Assembly (NCBI RefSeq): GCF_022201045.2 | Contig: NC_068559.1 | Coordinates: 1,364,001-1,428,000, forward strand | Direction of reading: 5' to 3' | DNA: 64,000 nt | Origin: Citrus sinensis | Lineage: Eukaryota; Streptophyta; Magnoliopsida; Sapindales; Rutaceae | Shown here: in pieces, positions 23,057 to 35,256 of the stretch | Numbering within the stretch: position 1 is the stretch's first letter | How the letters are laid out: each line of letters begins with the position of its first letter | Notes under the pieces: generated by a model | What the model was told of the DNA's origin: nothing | Database searches by the model: none | Seen by the model: the letters and a program-made list of their open reading frames with translations, nothing else | Program-made: the position numbers and the translations under genes

Positions 23057-26000
23057 GCATGCCATGTGTGATGTGTTATGTGTTTCTTTCTCTTTTCTTC
23101 TCTGTCTAACTGTTAAAGATTTGGTGCCAAGATTCTCAGGGCATCGCTTTATGGAAAAACTTAATATGAAAACAAATGTTAACAGCTTGGCTTTGCTTTC
23201 TGTCTGTTCGCGTACTTGGTGTTGGTGATATACATATTGATGTAATGATATCGATAGCAAAAATAACTTTTTTTTAATGTGAGTCTCTTTTAAGAAATAA
23301 GTTAAAAGATAAAAAAAAATATATAATTTTAATATATTATGAGATAAAATATATTTGTATTTTATTAAAATATACGTTTTAATTTTTTTAAATTTATTTC
23401 TTGTTTTAATAATTTAATTTTTTTTAATTAGAGAATGACTATCTTTCTCTCTTTAATTACATATGTGGGATTTTTTTTTTAAAATTTTCATGGCTTTTAT
23501 TTGGCTTTTTTAATTAATTAAAAAACAAAAATTAGAAGGACTATAGTTCATACATCCGGTAATTATTTTGGTTTTCCGGCATGTATATTTATATTCTATA
23601 ATTATCTTGATGCATAATATTTTCCATCTTTCTTTTTCTTCTATTATGAACAATCATGCCATTCTAGCACTATTTGAGATATATGTTCATATGATTTATA
23701 CACATAATTACATATCACCTAATTAATTTATTATATATTATGGACAGTGCACAAAAACCGAGAGAATGAGACTTTTCAACTGAGAATAGGAGCATATTAT
23801 ATTGTAATCACAATTTCTTTTTGAATAATTTCTAATTTTATGCTTGTTTAGTTCATGGACGAGGATGCTGATATCTGTCTATATATAATACGTATCCCAC
23901 ATGAAATGAAAGGATTTGATATAATATCATTCAGTCACACAATGAGCATATATGTACAAAGACCTAGTTGTTTTGTGAGGATCAAGATGACGAGAAACTT
24001 TGAGGTGGGGACTGATACATTTTGAGGATTTAACTTTGATTTTTCTTGGGACATTTGTGGACCCAAAAATATTTCAAAGATTTGGAACGATATTTTAGGA
24101 AGATGCACAGCTTTGATATGAGATAACGATATACATACACCATATGAAAATTAAAGAAATGAAATGTCTACAAATTGGTGATAAATTTTATTGGATCCCT
24201 ATTATATTTTAAATGTGATGAACGAAGCCTATCTCGATTCTAAGGTTCAATATTTTCAGAAAATATCTCTATATGGGTACTTTGCCCAGGGAGTTTTTAT
24301 TGCCCCCACCCTAAAAAGAAGCCAAGTGCTGAGGAATTAATCAAAAATGAAAAATGTGATTAAATTTGCAACCAAGACCCATGAAGTGATGCCGAGGAAC
24401 AGTTGTATCTGTCGGATCATGGACCCATTTTTTCAAGGTGCGATAGCTATGTCAGCTTAAAGCATCTGTATTTTATATAAACGATCAAACTTTTGGAAAT
24501 TCGGTGTGCCAACCAACCATTGGGTTCTTAGAGATAGACTATATGAATTTTATTTTTCTTAATATATAATGTCTTATCCATCAGATTGATAGAATATATA
24601 TGCTTTCATATATGGTACCTGGATGACTAACAATAGTTATTCAGCTATAAATAATTGTATGAGCAACTTTGCACAACTGAGTTTCAGTTTGCGAAAGAAT
24701 TGGATGAGAAAATAAAATAATTAATGGAAATATTATGTGGATCTTGCAATATTTGCATCCAAAAAATCTCTTCGTACTATATAAGCAGCCAACATAATTA
24801 TTCCTCTAGCAAAATATACAGATCCAAAGCTAAAGAAAATAGGAATTTCCAATTGTAACAGATTATTTCTCTTCAATTATTGAGAAAATAACAATTAATT
24901 GCTCCAACCCCAGAAGCAAAATCAATTACGCAGTTTAAGAGAGATTCTAAAAGATCTATTAGAATATGCATGCCATGGGACATGTCTTGTTATCGATTTC
25001 CTTGAGCTTTTCACCTTTCTCTTTGATTTTCTCAGTTTGGTTGTTTCCAATAAGTAGAGCACATTATGTCCTCTCTTAACTTTGATGCTGATTTTGTCGA
25101 GACTGAGTAAAAGAAAAAAATTGAGGCAGCTCAATAGGTTAGGAGGATACTCCTAGTCCTAGAAAGATATATATATAGAAGGTATAGGCATATAGCTAGT
25201 ATTTAATTTTGCATTATTGACTCAATTATATTGGCTTTGGAGAACGTATTGTCTGAGAGATTTGTGACAGAGAGGGAAGAAAGTGGGATCCTAGTTTATT
25301 TTAATTGTGACATAGGTATTGAATTTGTCCCACGATCGGTGCAAAGATTTAAGAACAATGAGGGCCCTTAAATTTTTGCCTTTATTCCTCCTGTAGATAT
25401 GGACTATATCATAGAAATTTTTAGCAGATTATACGACTTCAAGTCAACTGATTATGCCTGCAATTGAATATTATGCAGAATCTGAATTTTTTCTGGAATG
25501 GGGCTTTGCATCTGCATTTATTTATTAACAATTATTTACGCAATTTCCTATGCAGATTTTCTCTATGTAATACATTTACTGCCTGCTGGGGGGCCTGCTC
25601 ATTAATTTTGCATGCCGAATTTGTGCCGAAACGTCAATTCAGCAATTTTGTTCGGCCAGTACTATTTTACGTTCATCGTAACGTACGCCACACACAGCAA
25701 CAGGTACATTACAATTAAAGTAACGTATGGGGCTCCATTCATGTTCACATTGTGTGCCTGTCCAGTGTCCATAGTCTAGGTCCAAGCTTAGCCTTGGGAA
25801 ACTGTCGATTTGAAAGAGACTGGAGGATAATTGCCTGCGACGTTTGTCACTTTCTTGCTTGATTATTCGACCTAATCAAGTCGAGAGTTGAACTTATTCC
25901 TATCTAGAAGTGAAAGTTTTTGCACCTCAAAATGGACTTTTAGATCGGTGAGGCCATGCTAAGATAAGTTGCAATAAAGGAGAAGAATTTCTGCCTGGTC

Positions 26001-27190
26001 GGTGCCGATAGCGTACGTCAAGGCATGTGAGGCTAGAGGAGTAGAATTTCTGTAGTTTTTTTTTTTTTTAACCCTCCTAGTTTCTTTTTCTTAGAGTTGG
26101 TTTCAATTATAAAAATTAGACTGGTTGATCATTTTATGGAGCAAATTGGGTTTCAAATGGAATTATATCTAAATAGATCACGGACGGAATTTTTTAAATA
26201 TTAATATGTCACAACTAAAAATATATTAAAATTAACTTAAATCAATTTTATTATAATATCTAATCTAAATTCTTATTTTATAGTTTCAAGATATTTTTAT
26301 TCTCCCTAACATCGAAGTCACAAATTTGATTATCATGTGCTAAGAACTGTCTTTTTAAAAAATAAAATAAAATAAAACAATTACTGAAAAGAAGCAGCAG
26401 CAGCATCACGTAATATACTTTTTAGTTTGCTGCTGCCCCAGCCCCAGGCTCGGTGTCGTAAACGTAGATGGGAATCTACAGGACATCGTAGGCATGAATT
26501 TGCATTTGCTTTATGCATGAAAGTGACCGTGAAATAACAAGAGATTCTCCTGTCAAATCCTTCACGCCCTATCACCGCCCTATCTCTTAAACTCACTCGT
26601 CTCCCTTTGCAGACACTTTGGATAGGGAAGAGAATTTCATTAAAATCGATGGATAAAAAAGACAAGTCAAATTCACTACGGGGACCAAACGTGATGGATC
26701 TCTAAAAGTTTTTTAATCTAAAGCTAAGCTAAGCTAAGCTAAAGCTTAATCTTTCTTTTTTATTCCTCAACTCCTAAGTCTTATCTCCACTGCCTCCTTT
26801 TTCTCCAGCTCGGTGGTGATTACGAACCCATCTCGTCTTTTCTCAAAAGCAAATCTCGTATATATAATTAAATCACCATGGATTAGACAAGATGAAGTTA
26901 AACGATTATCTTAGTTTCTTTTAATTGAAATGGGGCTTTGTTGTCGAATATTAGATCTGTTCGGCTTGCTTACCAGCGAAGGTAGGCCACTGGTTCCGGA
27001 ACTTTTTTGTTTTAACATATTCCATGAGAACCAAAACCTTAAAAAAAAAAAAAAAAAAAAAAAAAGGTAGAATTTTATTTTGAGGTCAGTATTGGTCACT
27101 CTCTTCATAATATTAATCACGTGACTAGCGTTACGTTTCTTCTGCTTGGAGAATTCAGTAAAAAGATTTCCTCCCTACGAATGTGAGTAT
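23057..27190. other. Intergenic, no gene seen
   Basis: No frame resembles a protein family. Features are an AAGCTAAGCTA pentamer repeat near 26719-26742 and a 25-base poly-A at about 27041-27065. The segment 26936-27000 shows weak similarity to the 3' parts of the duplicated unit at 27191-31552 (TTGTCG-ATATTA ... GGTAGGCC) and may be a decayed third copy. Confidence 0.45.
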
Positions 27191-29106
27191 AGTATATAAA
27201 TCCCTATAAATAATTTATTTTTGTTGACGCATATTTCTAATCAAATTAGAGAATTAATTTATGCGGGGTGATATAATAAAAAGACACAGAAAATTAACGT
27301 GGTTCGACCTTTGACCTACGTCTACGGGTACAGAAAGATAAATATTTTATTAAGATCGCACTTACAACTAGACTCCCTCTCTTTTTGTTCTTTTTTTTTT
27401 TTATTCCTTACACTATGAGAGACCTCTGCTTTTATAGCCTTCTATAGATAAAGTCATTTTCTAACTTGAACTCTATCTAACTCTCCTATACCTTCTAGAA
27501 TTTTAATTACAAAATATTTCTGCTTTTCATAAGTTGTATTCGTGTCAAACTCTATTTAATTTGCTTCTGGGCCAAATAATGTCCTTATATTATCCTTCAA
27601 CGATAGCACATCTATTTGGGCTTGGCTTTCCTTGTGCGGTCCATAATCTAACACTGGGTCAAGGGCTATCTGGATCCATGATTTTTGCCATCCTTCGCTG
27701 CTGCTCCCCATTCCTAGGAAGCCTAATTCCTGCTCCCCATACATGGGGAGCATGGCTCTACTCCCCCATTCCTGAGGAATATGGTTCTGCTGCTCCCCAT
27801 TCTTGGGGAGCATGACTTCTGGGGCTTATGGTTGAGGGTAGAATTCTTGCCCCTTGAGGGTAGAATTCCTGCTCCACATTTTTAGGGGAAGATATTTTGT
27901 TGGGACCCATTTTTGGGAAATAATTCATACTCCCCAATTCTTGGAGAAGTATAATTTCTAAGGTTCATTCCTGGGTAGAATCCTTGCTCCCCATTCTTGG
28001 GAGAGCATACTTTTTGGGGCTTCATTCTTAAGGTAGAATCCATGCTCACAATTCTTGGGGGAGCATACTTTATGGGGCCCCATTCGTAGAAGTAGAATCT
28101 CTACTCCCCGTTCTTAGGAGAATATATTTTCTGGGTCCCGTTCCTGAGAGTATATCATTTCTCCCTATTCTTGAGGAGTGTAATTTCTGGAGGCAATTAT
28201 TGACTATTTTATATTTTCTACAACAATTTTAATGACATGTTTAATTTGAAAAAATAAAAGATAAAGAGAGAATATAAAAGAAGAATGATTAAAATACACA
28301 TATATATATATATATAAAGATAAAAAAATAAATTTCATATTAAACCAAACAAATGAAATCCATTCTCCTTTACTCTCATTTTTTCAATTAAAGATGAACT
28401 TAAGGCGTGCATCACATATCTTTTCATGCGTACAAACCAGAATTCAACAATAATTCAACTCTTTCCATGTAATAAATAAAGGAGTTTATTGTAAATCTAA
28501 ACATGTGGACTGCATTATTACAGTATCTTCGAGTTTGCTAAGTTATGTATAAAGTATGTTTGATTCCTTGGCCAGAAAATTAGGTTTATGGGAATATGTG
28601 ACCCTTAAAGTTGTATAATTTTGGTTGCTGCGTAAATCTTAACGACATGGTCCCTGCAGGGACCCCCCTCCTGGCTGGGCAACCATTTTTATTGATTTAT
28701 TTTACATTATAAATTAGATCATTTAATAAATAAAGATCCTTTAATAAATAATTAACTGATGGCGTCTAATGATTTTTTTTTTTTATAATTGAGTCCTAAA
28801 TATGGGGTTTTAATTGTCGGATATTAATTCTGATTTAGACTAATTGGCTTCTGGTAAAGGTAGGCCTCTGCTCCTGGATTTCCGTAACAACTTGGATTCC
28901 TTCAATCTCAGAATTAAATTCTGAAAAAAAGAGTAGGAAAAATCCTTTTTAACTTATCTGACCTCTCTTGATAATTTTAATTCTGATTTTTTTTCAAATC
29001 TTGGGTAAAGAAAAATTTTGAGTTAAAGAAAAATCCGTAACACGTGGTTATTGCCAACGTTATATTCTACTGCAATTGCAATAATAACTTAATCCCTTGG
29101 ACGCAT
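27191..29106. repeat. Segmental tandem duplication, copy A
   Basis: This 1.9-kb unit is repeated immediately downstream (29107-31552). Shared landmarks are TATAAATCCCTATAAATAAT at the left, AATTAACGTGGTT about 100 bp in, the hairpin minisatellite, AACATGTGGACTGCATTATT, and ATTGCCAACGTTATATTCTA near the right end. Identity is high by eye. The left part resembles long-terminal-repeat DNA of plant retrotransposons, but no PBS, PPT or retroviral coding sequence belongs to the unit itself. Confidence 0.9.
27690..28200. repeat. Hairpin minisatellite, array A
   Basis: About eight imperfect units of 55-62 bp. Each has GTAGAATCCTTGCTCCCCAT, then TTCTTGGGGGAGCATACTTT, then GGGGCCCATTC. The core GCTCCCCA-TTCT-TGGGGAGC is self-complementary, so every unit can form an 8-bp stem. 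Units diverge by small substitutions and indels. Confidence 0.75.
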
Positions 29107-29589
29107 AGTATATATAAATCCCTATAAATAATTTATTTTTGTTGACGCAGATTTCTAATCAACTTAGAAAATTAATTTATGTAGGGGTGATATAACAAAA
29201 AGACACAAAAAATTAACGTGGTTTGACCTTTGTCCTACGTCCACGAGTACAAAAAGATAAATATTTTATTAAGATCGCACTTACAACTTGACTCTCTCTC
29301 TTTTTGCTCTTTTTTTTTTCCTTACATTATGAGAGACCTCTGCTTTTATAGCTCATTTTCTAACTTGAACTCTATCTAACTCTCCTCTACCCTTTAGAAT
29401 TTTAATTACAAAATATTTCTACTTTTCATAGGTTGTATCCATGTCAAACTCTATTTAATTTGCTTCTGGGCCAAATAATGTCCTTCTATTATCCTTCAAC
29501 GATAGCTCATCTATTTGGTCTTGGCTTTCCTTGTGTGGTCCATAATCTAACACTAGGTTAAGGGCTATCTGGATCCATGATTTTTGCCA

Positions 29590-30075
29590 TCCTTCGCTAC
29601 TGCTCCCCATTCCTGCTGCTCCTCATGGCTCTACTCCCCCATTCCTGAGGAATATGGTTCTGCTGCTCCACATTCTTGGGGAGCATGACTTCTGGGGCTT
29701 ATCCTTGAGGGTAGAATCCTTGCCCCTTGGGGGTAGAATTTCTACTCCACATTCTTAGGGGAATATATTTTTTTGGGACTCATTCTTGGGGAATAATTCC
29801 TATTCCCCCATTCTTGGGGGAGTATAATTTATGGGGTCTATTCTTTGGTAGAATCTCTGCTCTCCATTTTGTGGGGAGCCTACTTTCTAGGGACCCATTC
29901 CTAGGGGTAGAATATCTGCTCCCCAGTTTTAGGTAAGCATACTTTATAGGGCTCCATTTCTGGGGGTAGAATCCCAACTCTCCGTTATTAGGAAAGCGTA
30001 CTTTCTAAGGTCCCATTTCTAAAAGTAGATCCTTTCTCCCTATTCTTAGGGAGTATAATTTATGGGGGGGCAATT
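29590..30075. repeat. Hairpin minisatellite, array B
   Basis: Counterpart of the array at 27690-28200, with the same unit consensus and self-complementary cores. It has lost part of a unit near 29620 relative to array A. Short open frames crossing it are artefacts of the repeat. Confidence 0.75.
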
Positions 30076-30173
30076 ATTAATTATTTTATATTTTCTACAA
30101 TAATTTTTATGACATGTTTGATTTGAAAAAATAAAAAATAAAGAGAGAAGATAAAAGAAGAATGATTAATACA

Positions 30174-30603
30174 TCTTAAGGCGCTTACCAATTGCCCCAA
30201 AAGCTTAAGCTGTCAGGAATGGCGCTACTTTATACTTAAGTAGGCAATCCGCCCATCACCAGGTAACGCCTTCACGTTAATGCCACATCATCCACATGGG
30301 TGTTGGTAGAGTCACCACTGTGGTGGTGCGGGCCCCAGTTACAGTGACTAGGATATATATTAAGCATATTCCTCCCCCGCGACTCGAACCCTGGCTGGCT
30401 CTGATACCATCTTAAGGCGCTTACCAATTGCCCCAAAAGCTTAAGCTGTCAGGAATGGCGCTACTTTATACTTAAGTAGGCAATCCGCCCATCACCAGGT
30501 AACGCCTTCACGTTAATGCCACATCACCCACATGGGTGTTGGTAGAGTCACCACTGTGGTGGTGCGGGCCCCAATTATAGTGACTGGGATATATATTAAG
30601 CCA
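30174..30603 (-). mobile_element. TRIM retroelement (terminal-repeat retrotransposon in miniature)
   Basis: Two direct repeats, 30410-30603 (194 bp, 5' LTR on the minus strand) and 30174-30366 (193 bp, 3' LTR), differ by about four substitutions and one indel. The internal region is only 43 bp (30367-30409). It opens, on the minus strand, with TGGTATCAGAGCCAG, a 15-base match to the 3' end of plant initiator tRNA-Met (primer-binding site). It ends with the purine tract GGGGGAGGAATA before the second LTR. LTRs start with TG. The paralogous site near 28280-28300 in copy A lacks the insertion. No coding capacity, so it depends on other elements for movement. Confidence 0.85.
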
Positions 30604-30880
30604 ATATATATATATATATATAAAGATAAAAAAAAATTTCATATTAAACCAAACAAATGAAATCCATTCTCCTTTACTTTCATTTTTTTTTTCAATTAAA
30701 GATGAACTTAAGGCGTGCATCACATATCTTTTCATGCGTGTATATATATATATATATATATAAAGATAAAAATAAATAAATTTCATATTAAACCAAACAA
30801 ATGAAATCCATTCTCCTTTACTTTCATTTTTTTTTCAATTAAAGATAAACTTAAGGCGTGCATCACATATCTTTTCATGC
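30604..30880. repeat. Local tandem duplication with TA microsatellites
   Basis: A unit of about 140-144 bp occurs twice: a (TA)n run, then AAAGATAAAA, TTTCATATTAAACCAAACAA, a T-run, and CTTAAGGCGTGCATCACATA. The matching place in copy A (28291-28430) has it once, so this duplication arose after the larger one. Confidence 0.8.
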
Positions 30881-31552
30881 GTACAAACAAGAATTCAACT
30901 CTTTCCATGTAATAAATAAAGGAGTTTATTGTAAATCTAAACATGTGGACTGCATTATTACAATAGCTTCGAGTTTGCTAAGTTATGTATAAAGTATGTT
31001 TGATTCCTTGGCCAGAAAATTAGGTTTATGGGAATATGTGATCCTTAAAGTTGTATAATTTTGGTTGCTGCGTAAATCTTAACGACATGGTCCCTGCAGG
31101 GACCCCCCCCCTCCTGGCTGGGCAACCATTTTTATTGATTTATTTTACATTATAAATTAGATCCTTTAATAAATAAAGATCCTTTAATAAATAATTAACT
31201 GATGGCGTCTAATGATTTTTTTTTTTTGATAATTGAGTCCTAAATGTGGGGTTTTAATTGTCGGATATTAATTCTGATTTAGACTAATTGGTTTCTGGTA
31301 AAGGTAGGCCTCTGCTCCTGGATTTCCGTAACAACTTGGATTCCTTCAATCTCAGAATTAAAATCTGAAAAAAAGAGTAGGAAAAATCCTTTTTAACTTA
31401 TCTGACCTCTCTTGATAATTTTAATTCTGATTTTTTTTCAAATCTTGGGTAAAGAAAAATTTTGAGTTAAAGAAAAATCCGTAACACGTGGTTATTGCCA
31501 ACGTTATATTCTACTGCAATTGCAATAGTAACTTAATCCCTTGGATGCATAA

Positions 31553-33511
31553 GTTTGAAACTCAAAGCTTTTTTGATAGGAGTTTATTTGACTTTTGGTT
31601 TTGGGGTAGAATAGATTTTTCTTCTGTATTAAAGTAAGAGTAGTTGTTCGGACTGTGCCATACTATTATTATAAAAGAGAGTTTTAATTAATATCTGATT
31701 ATAAAAATATCAGTAGAGTTCTAATTATAATATATTAGTATATTAAAAAAATAATAACCTAATCGTGTTACAAGGCTATCTTAAACTCAATTGTATAAGG
31801 AAACTTCTTAGAGTTTTCGATAATTAATTTCCACTAATATTGCTAGCTAGACATCACAAACTTTAATTCAAAATTTTAATCTCAAATCTTGGGTAAAATT
31901 TTCACCATAAAGAAAATTTTTAGGGTAAAATTTGGGACGTTAGAATTTCAGATAGGCATCACCTGATACTAATAACGAATTCATTTCAGCTGTGTAATAT
32001 GTCTAATTTTACTATTAACCAGGGATGATTATTTTTAAAAGCGTTTTGTATATATTTTACAAAATCATTTCACTTATTATTACTTAATTTTGTAAGAAAA
32101 CAGCCTCATAACTCTTCATGTAAAAGCGCATAGTAACAAGCATTGAACCGAACACGATGAAGCAAATAAACAAAACGCTGCTTCCGATTTTCCAAAGACA
32201 CTTTTGTTGTTAAGACTTAAGAGTACAGGCAGAATTCATCAACTTCAGACGAACATGAAAGCAATACAGGATTTCCAGTTGCTGCATATTTTGCAAGTGT
32301 AGGCCTTTTGACATCCCTCAGAACTCCTTTTAAAATTCCCTTTTAATTAAAATGACCTAAATACAATTTAATTCATTTCTTATATTTTAAACATAATTTC
32401 AATTAAACACTTAAATAAATTATTCTTTTAATAAAAATTTTACCCCCATCCCCATTTCATCACTGATATTTATATTTTAATTTTAATAAAAATAATTTTT
32501 TGAGAAAATTATAATCGCTAATTAGAATTATGGAAGTACAAATTTATTATTATACTCATCTTTTTACTAAACTCGACCCGATGACATAAATGAATGGGCC
32601 TTTGAGCCTGAGGACCCACATCTAATAACATGTCCTAATCTAAACAGAATTAAACAATACAAGTCATGATTCTCGCCAAACTCAAATCTTACAAGATAAA
32701 AGATAAGTCTTTCTTACTTAATCATACTTTTGATTAGATATCTTATATTAAGAGGTCATTAGTCCAAAACAATATATGAGAAATAGGTATATTGCAGGAC
32801 GATTATACTATCCTCCAAGCCTTTCTCTTACTCTCTCTTCTCTCTCTCTCTTATTATTTATTTTTTATCGTGTTACTTTCGATCTCTGACTTAAGCATCA
32901 AAGAGTATACGTCAGTAACACCCTTGGCGACCATTGATGGGTTATTGTTTTGTAAGATTCTGATCACTGAGATCTTCATTCTCAACAATGGCTATGAAGC
33001 TCTCTTACAGTTTGTTCACAGAGTAAAACAATTTTTTTCTAACTCTTATTGTCGATCTATATTTTGGTATCAACATATACAATAATAAGAAAATAATTTA
33101 AGATTTTAGGTTTATATATATTATATAAATAAAAATTTTAAAAATAAACATCTTATAGATAAAAAATAATTAATGAAAAATAATTAATTTAATACATAGA
33201 TTTATAGTTTATAACTTGAAAAAAAAAGAATATTTTAAGAAATAAAATTTGAAAGGGGAGTATAATGATTTTTGAAGATTGTTAAAAGGTCCACTGATTT
33301 TGCAATGTAGAATATAGAGCCCATCAGCCCAGTTACGAACTTTGGTGGGCCTAATCCAAGGCAGACAATTTTTCTTCTTTTTCTGAAAAGCTTTTTTTTT
33401 TTAAAAAAAAAAAACATTTAATTGATGATAAAATTCGGGATCCTGAATTTTATACTTTCAGTGTCAAAGTAAATACACTCGCACTGTAATGATAAAAATC
33501 GATTTTATAAA
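31553..33511. other. Intergenic, no gene seen
   Basis: AT-rich. The plus-strand frame 32792-33085 is Leu/Ser-rich through a CT microsatellite and has no recognisable domain. Nothing else is supported. Confidence 0.5.
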
Positions 33512-34210
33512 GAAAAATAACACCTACACTCCCATGTTTTAAGAAAATAGTCACAAATACTCTCAAGTTTTCAACGAGAGATACTATTATACTAAGACCT
33601 TTTTTTAATCATAAGACCTTTTAACTCTGTAAATCCTCAAAAAAATAACTCCAAAATTTTATATAAATGAAAATATGCCATTAAAATAAATGTAATAATA
33701 TATAGACATTTCAAAATAATTTTAATATTTAAAAATATTTTAATATTTTTCAATATGGTAGACCTATTTTATTATATTAAAGTATTTTTAAATAGTAGAT
33801 AAAAACATAATATTAAAACAAATAAATTAAAATTATTTTGAATATTATGTAAAAATTACTTTTAATATAATTAATAACGAAGATTTTTTAATTGTAAAAT
33901 CTATTTAACCCAAAGATTTATTTAAAATCTTTATAATATTACAAGTATATTATTAAAATAAATATAATAATTTAAAATTTGAATATTATTTTAAATGCCA
34001 ACAATAATTGAATATTATTAGACTAAAGATAGATTATATTGTTTATATTAAATTTGTGTTAATTAAAATTCTTTAAAGTTAATTTTTTTTATTACTATAG
34101 TCAAATGATATTATGAGTAAAAAGGGGTCTTAGTGTCATTTTTTTTTTTACTTTAAGATCTTTGTGACCATTTTCCCAAACCTTGAGAATGTAGATGTCT
34201 TTTTTTCATT
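33512..34210. mobile_element. MITE with long degenerate terminal inverted repeats (about 95 bp)
   Basis: The left end (ACACCTACACTC..., AAAATAGTCACAAA, ACTAAGACC) matches the reverse complement of the right end (ACATCTACATTC..., AAAATGGTCACAAA, ACTAAGACC) in the same order over about 95 bp. The interior is AT-rich and noncoding. Long TIRs suggest a Mutator-like origin. The tips are approximate. Confidence 0.5.
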
Positions 34211-34248
34211 TTGGAATAAAAAGGGTAACGGTCCAAGTCCCCAATAAT

Positions 34249-35248
34249 TAGGGATGGCAAAAATCCCCACGGGGACGGGTACCCTCAGGGATTTTCCCCA
34301 TTTGGGGAGGATATGAGGATAATTTCATACTCAATTTCTTATTCGGGGAGGGGACGGAGAAATTTTTTTACCCATTTCTTATTCGGGGAGGGGACGGGGA
34401 TGATGTGGAATCCCCATCCCCTACCCATTTCCCCATTTTAATTTTTAATTTAATTTTAATTTTTAAAAATTACTAATAAATAAATAATAAAATTTAAATT
34501 ATAAAATTATAAATATTGGTAAAAATAAAAAATATCAAAATATTTATATTATTAAATTTTTAGGCCTAATTAACTAATTAAAGTCCTAAATTTTTATTTA
34601 GGACATTAAAAAGATCGAGTAGATTCTATTAGCCAAACATTTTTTTAATTTTAATATTCTTTAAATATTTTAAACTTAAATCTATTTATTATTTATTTTT
34701 AGATGTTATAATTGTCCACAGTGAATCACAATTTTAATATCTAATCTAATCTAATATTTGTTTTTAATTTGCTCCGATTTAACTATTGTGTTGTAAAGGG
34801 AATAGTCCACATTTATAAAGTGTCCACGCCGCCATTGAAAAAGTTAATTTTGAATCTAAATTCGATTTTATTTGTAACAATTTTGTATTAAACTATTAAT
34901 TTGTTCATGATAGTTTGTAAAAGAAGTTTGTATTCCTTGCATGTTGCGTTACTTACTAATTTAATGTATGTGACTTTTGTAATAGATATTAATGCAAGAT
35001 ATATTTCGAACTTTACTTTTATTTGAATTTTTTATTTTAATATGATTAACTCAAAATTGAAAAAAAATGTATTAGTTATTCGGGGATCGGGGACCCTCAG
35101 GGATCCCCTGTTATTATTCGGGGAGGGGATGGGGATTCTCTCAAGTAATTCTGACGGGGACGGGGAGGGGACGGGGACATACGCAAAATATCGGGGATGG
35201 GTACGGAGAGATCGGTCCCCTCCCCTCCCCTCCCCATTGCCATCCCTA
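34249..35248. mobile_element. Non-autonomous hAT transposon
   Basis: The element begins TAGGGATGGCAA and ends with its exact complement TTGCCATCCCTA (12-bp perfect TIR). Both sides carry the same 8-bp sequence CCAATAAT (34241-34248 and 35249-35256), the target-site duplication length of hAT elements. Subterminal regions are rich in CGGGGAGGGGACGGGG-type motifs in both orientations, while the middle is AT-rich. It is exactly 1000 bp with no transposase frame. The perfect duplication and TIRs suggest a fairly young insertion. Confidence 0.92.
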
Positions 35249-35256
35249 CCAATAAT

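Larger units (their letters stand above)
29107..31552. repeat. Segmental tandem duplication, copy B
   Basis: Second copy of the 27191-29106 unit, longer by about 530 bp. The extra length is accounted for by a 430-bp TRIM insertion (30174-30603), an extra internal repeat of about 140 bp (30604-30880), and small deletions. The right boundary lies near CTTGGATGCATA, where the copies diverge into unique DNA. Confidence 0.9.

Noticed and set aside
27534-27815. Overlapping plus and minus frames in the 27.5-kb and 29.7-kb regions
   Set aside because: Generated by the hairpin minisatellite rather than by a gene.
27690-28200. CRISPR-like array
   Set aside because: Units are contiguous, imperfect minisatellite repeats without unique spacers, in a plant nuclear context.
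27191-31552. Whole duplicated region as a pair of LTRs of one autonomous retrotransposon
   Set aside because: The two copies abut directly with no internal coding region. The only PBS and PPT belong to the small TRIM inside copy B.
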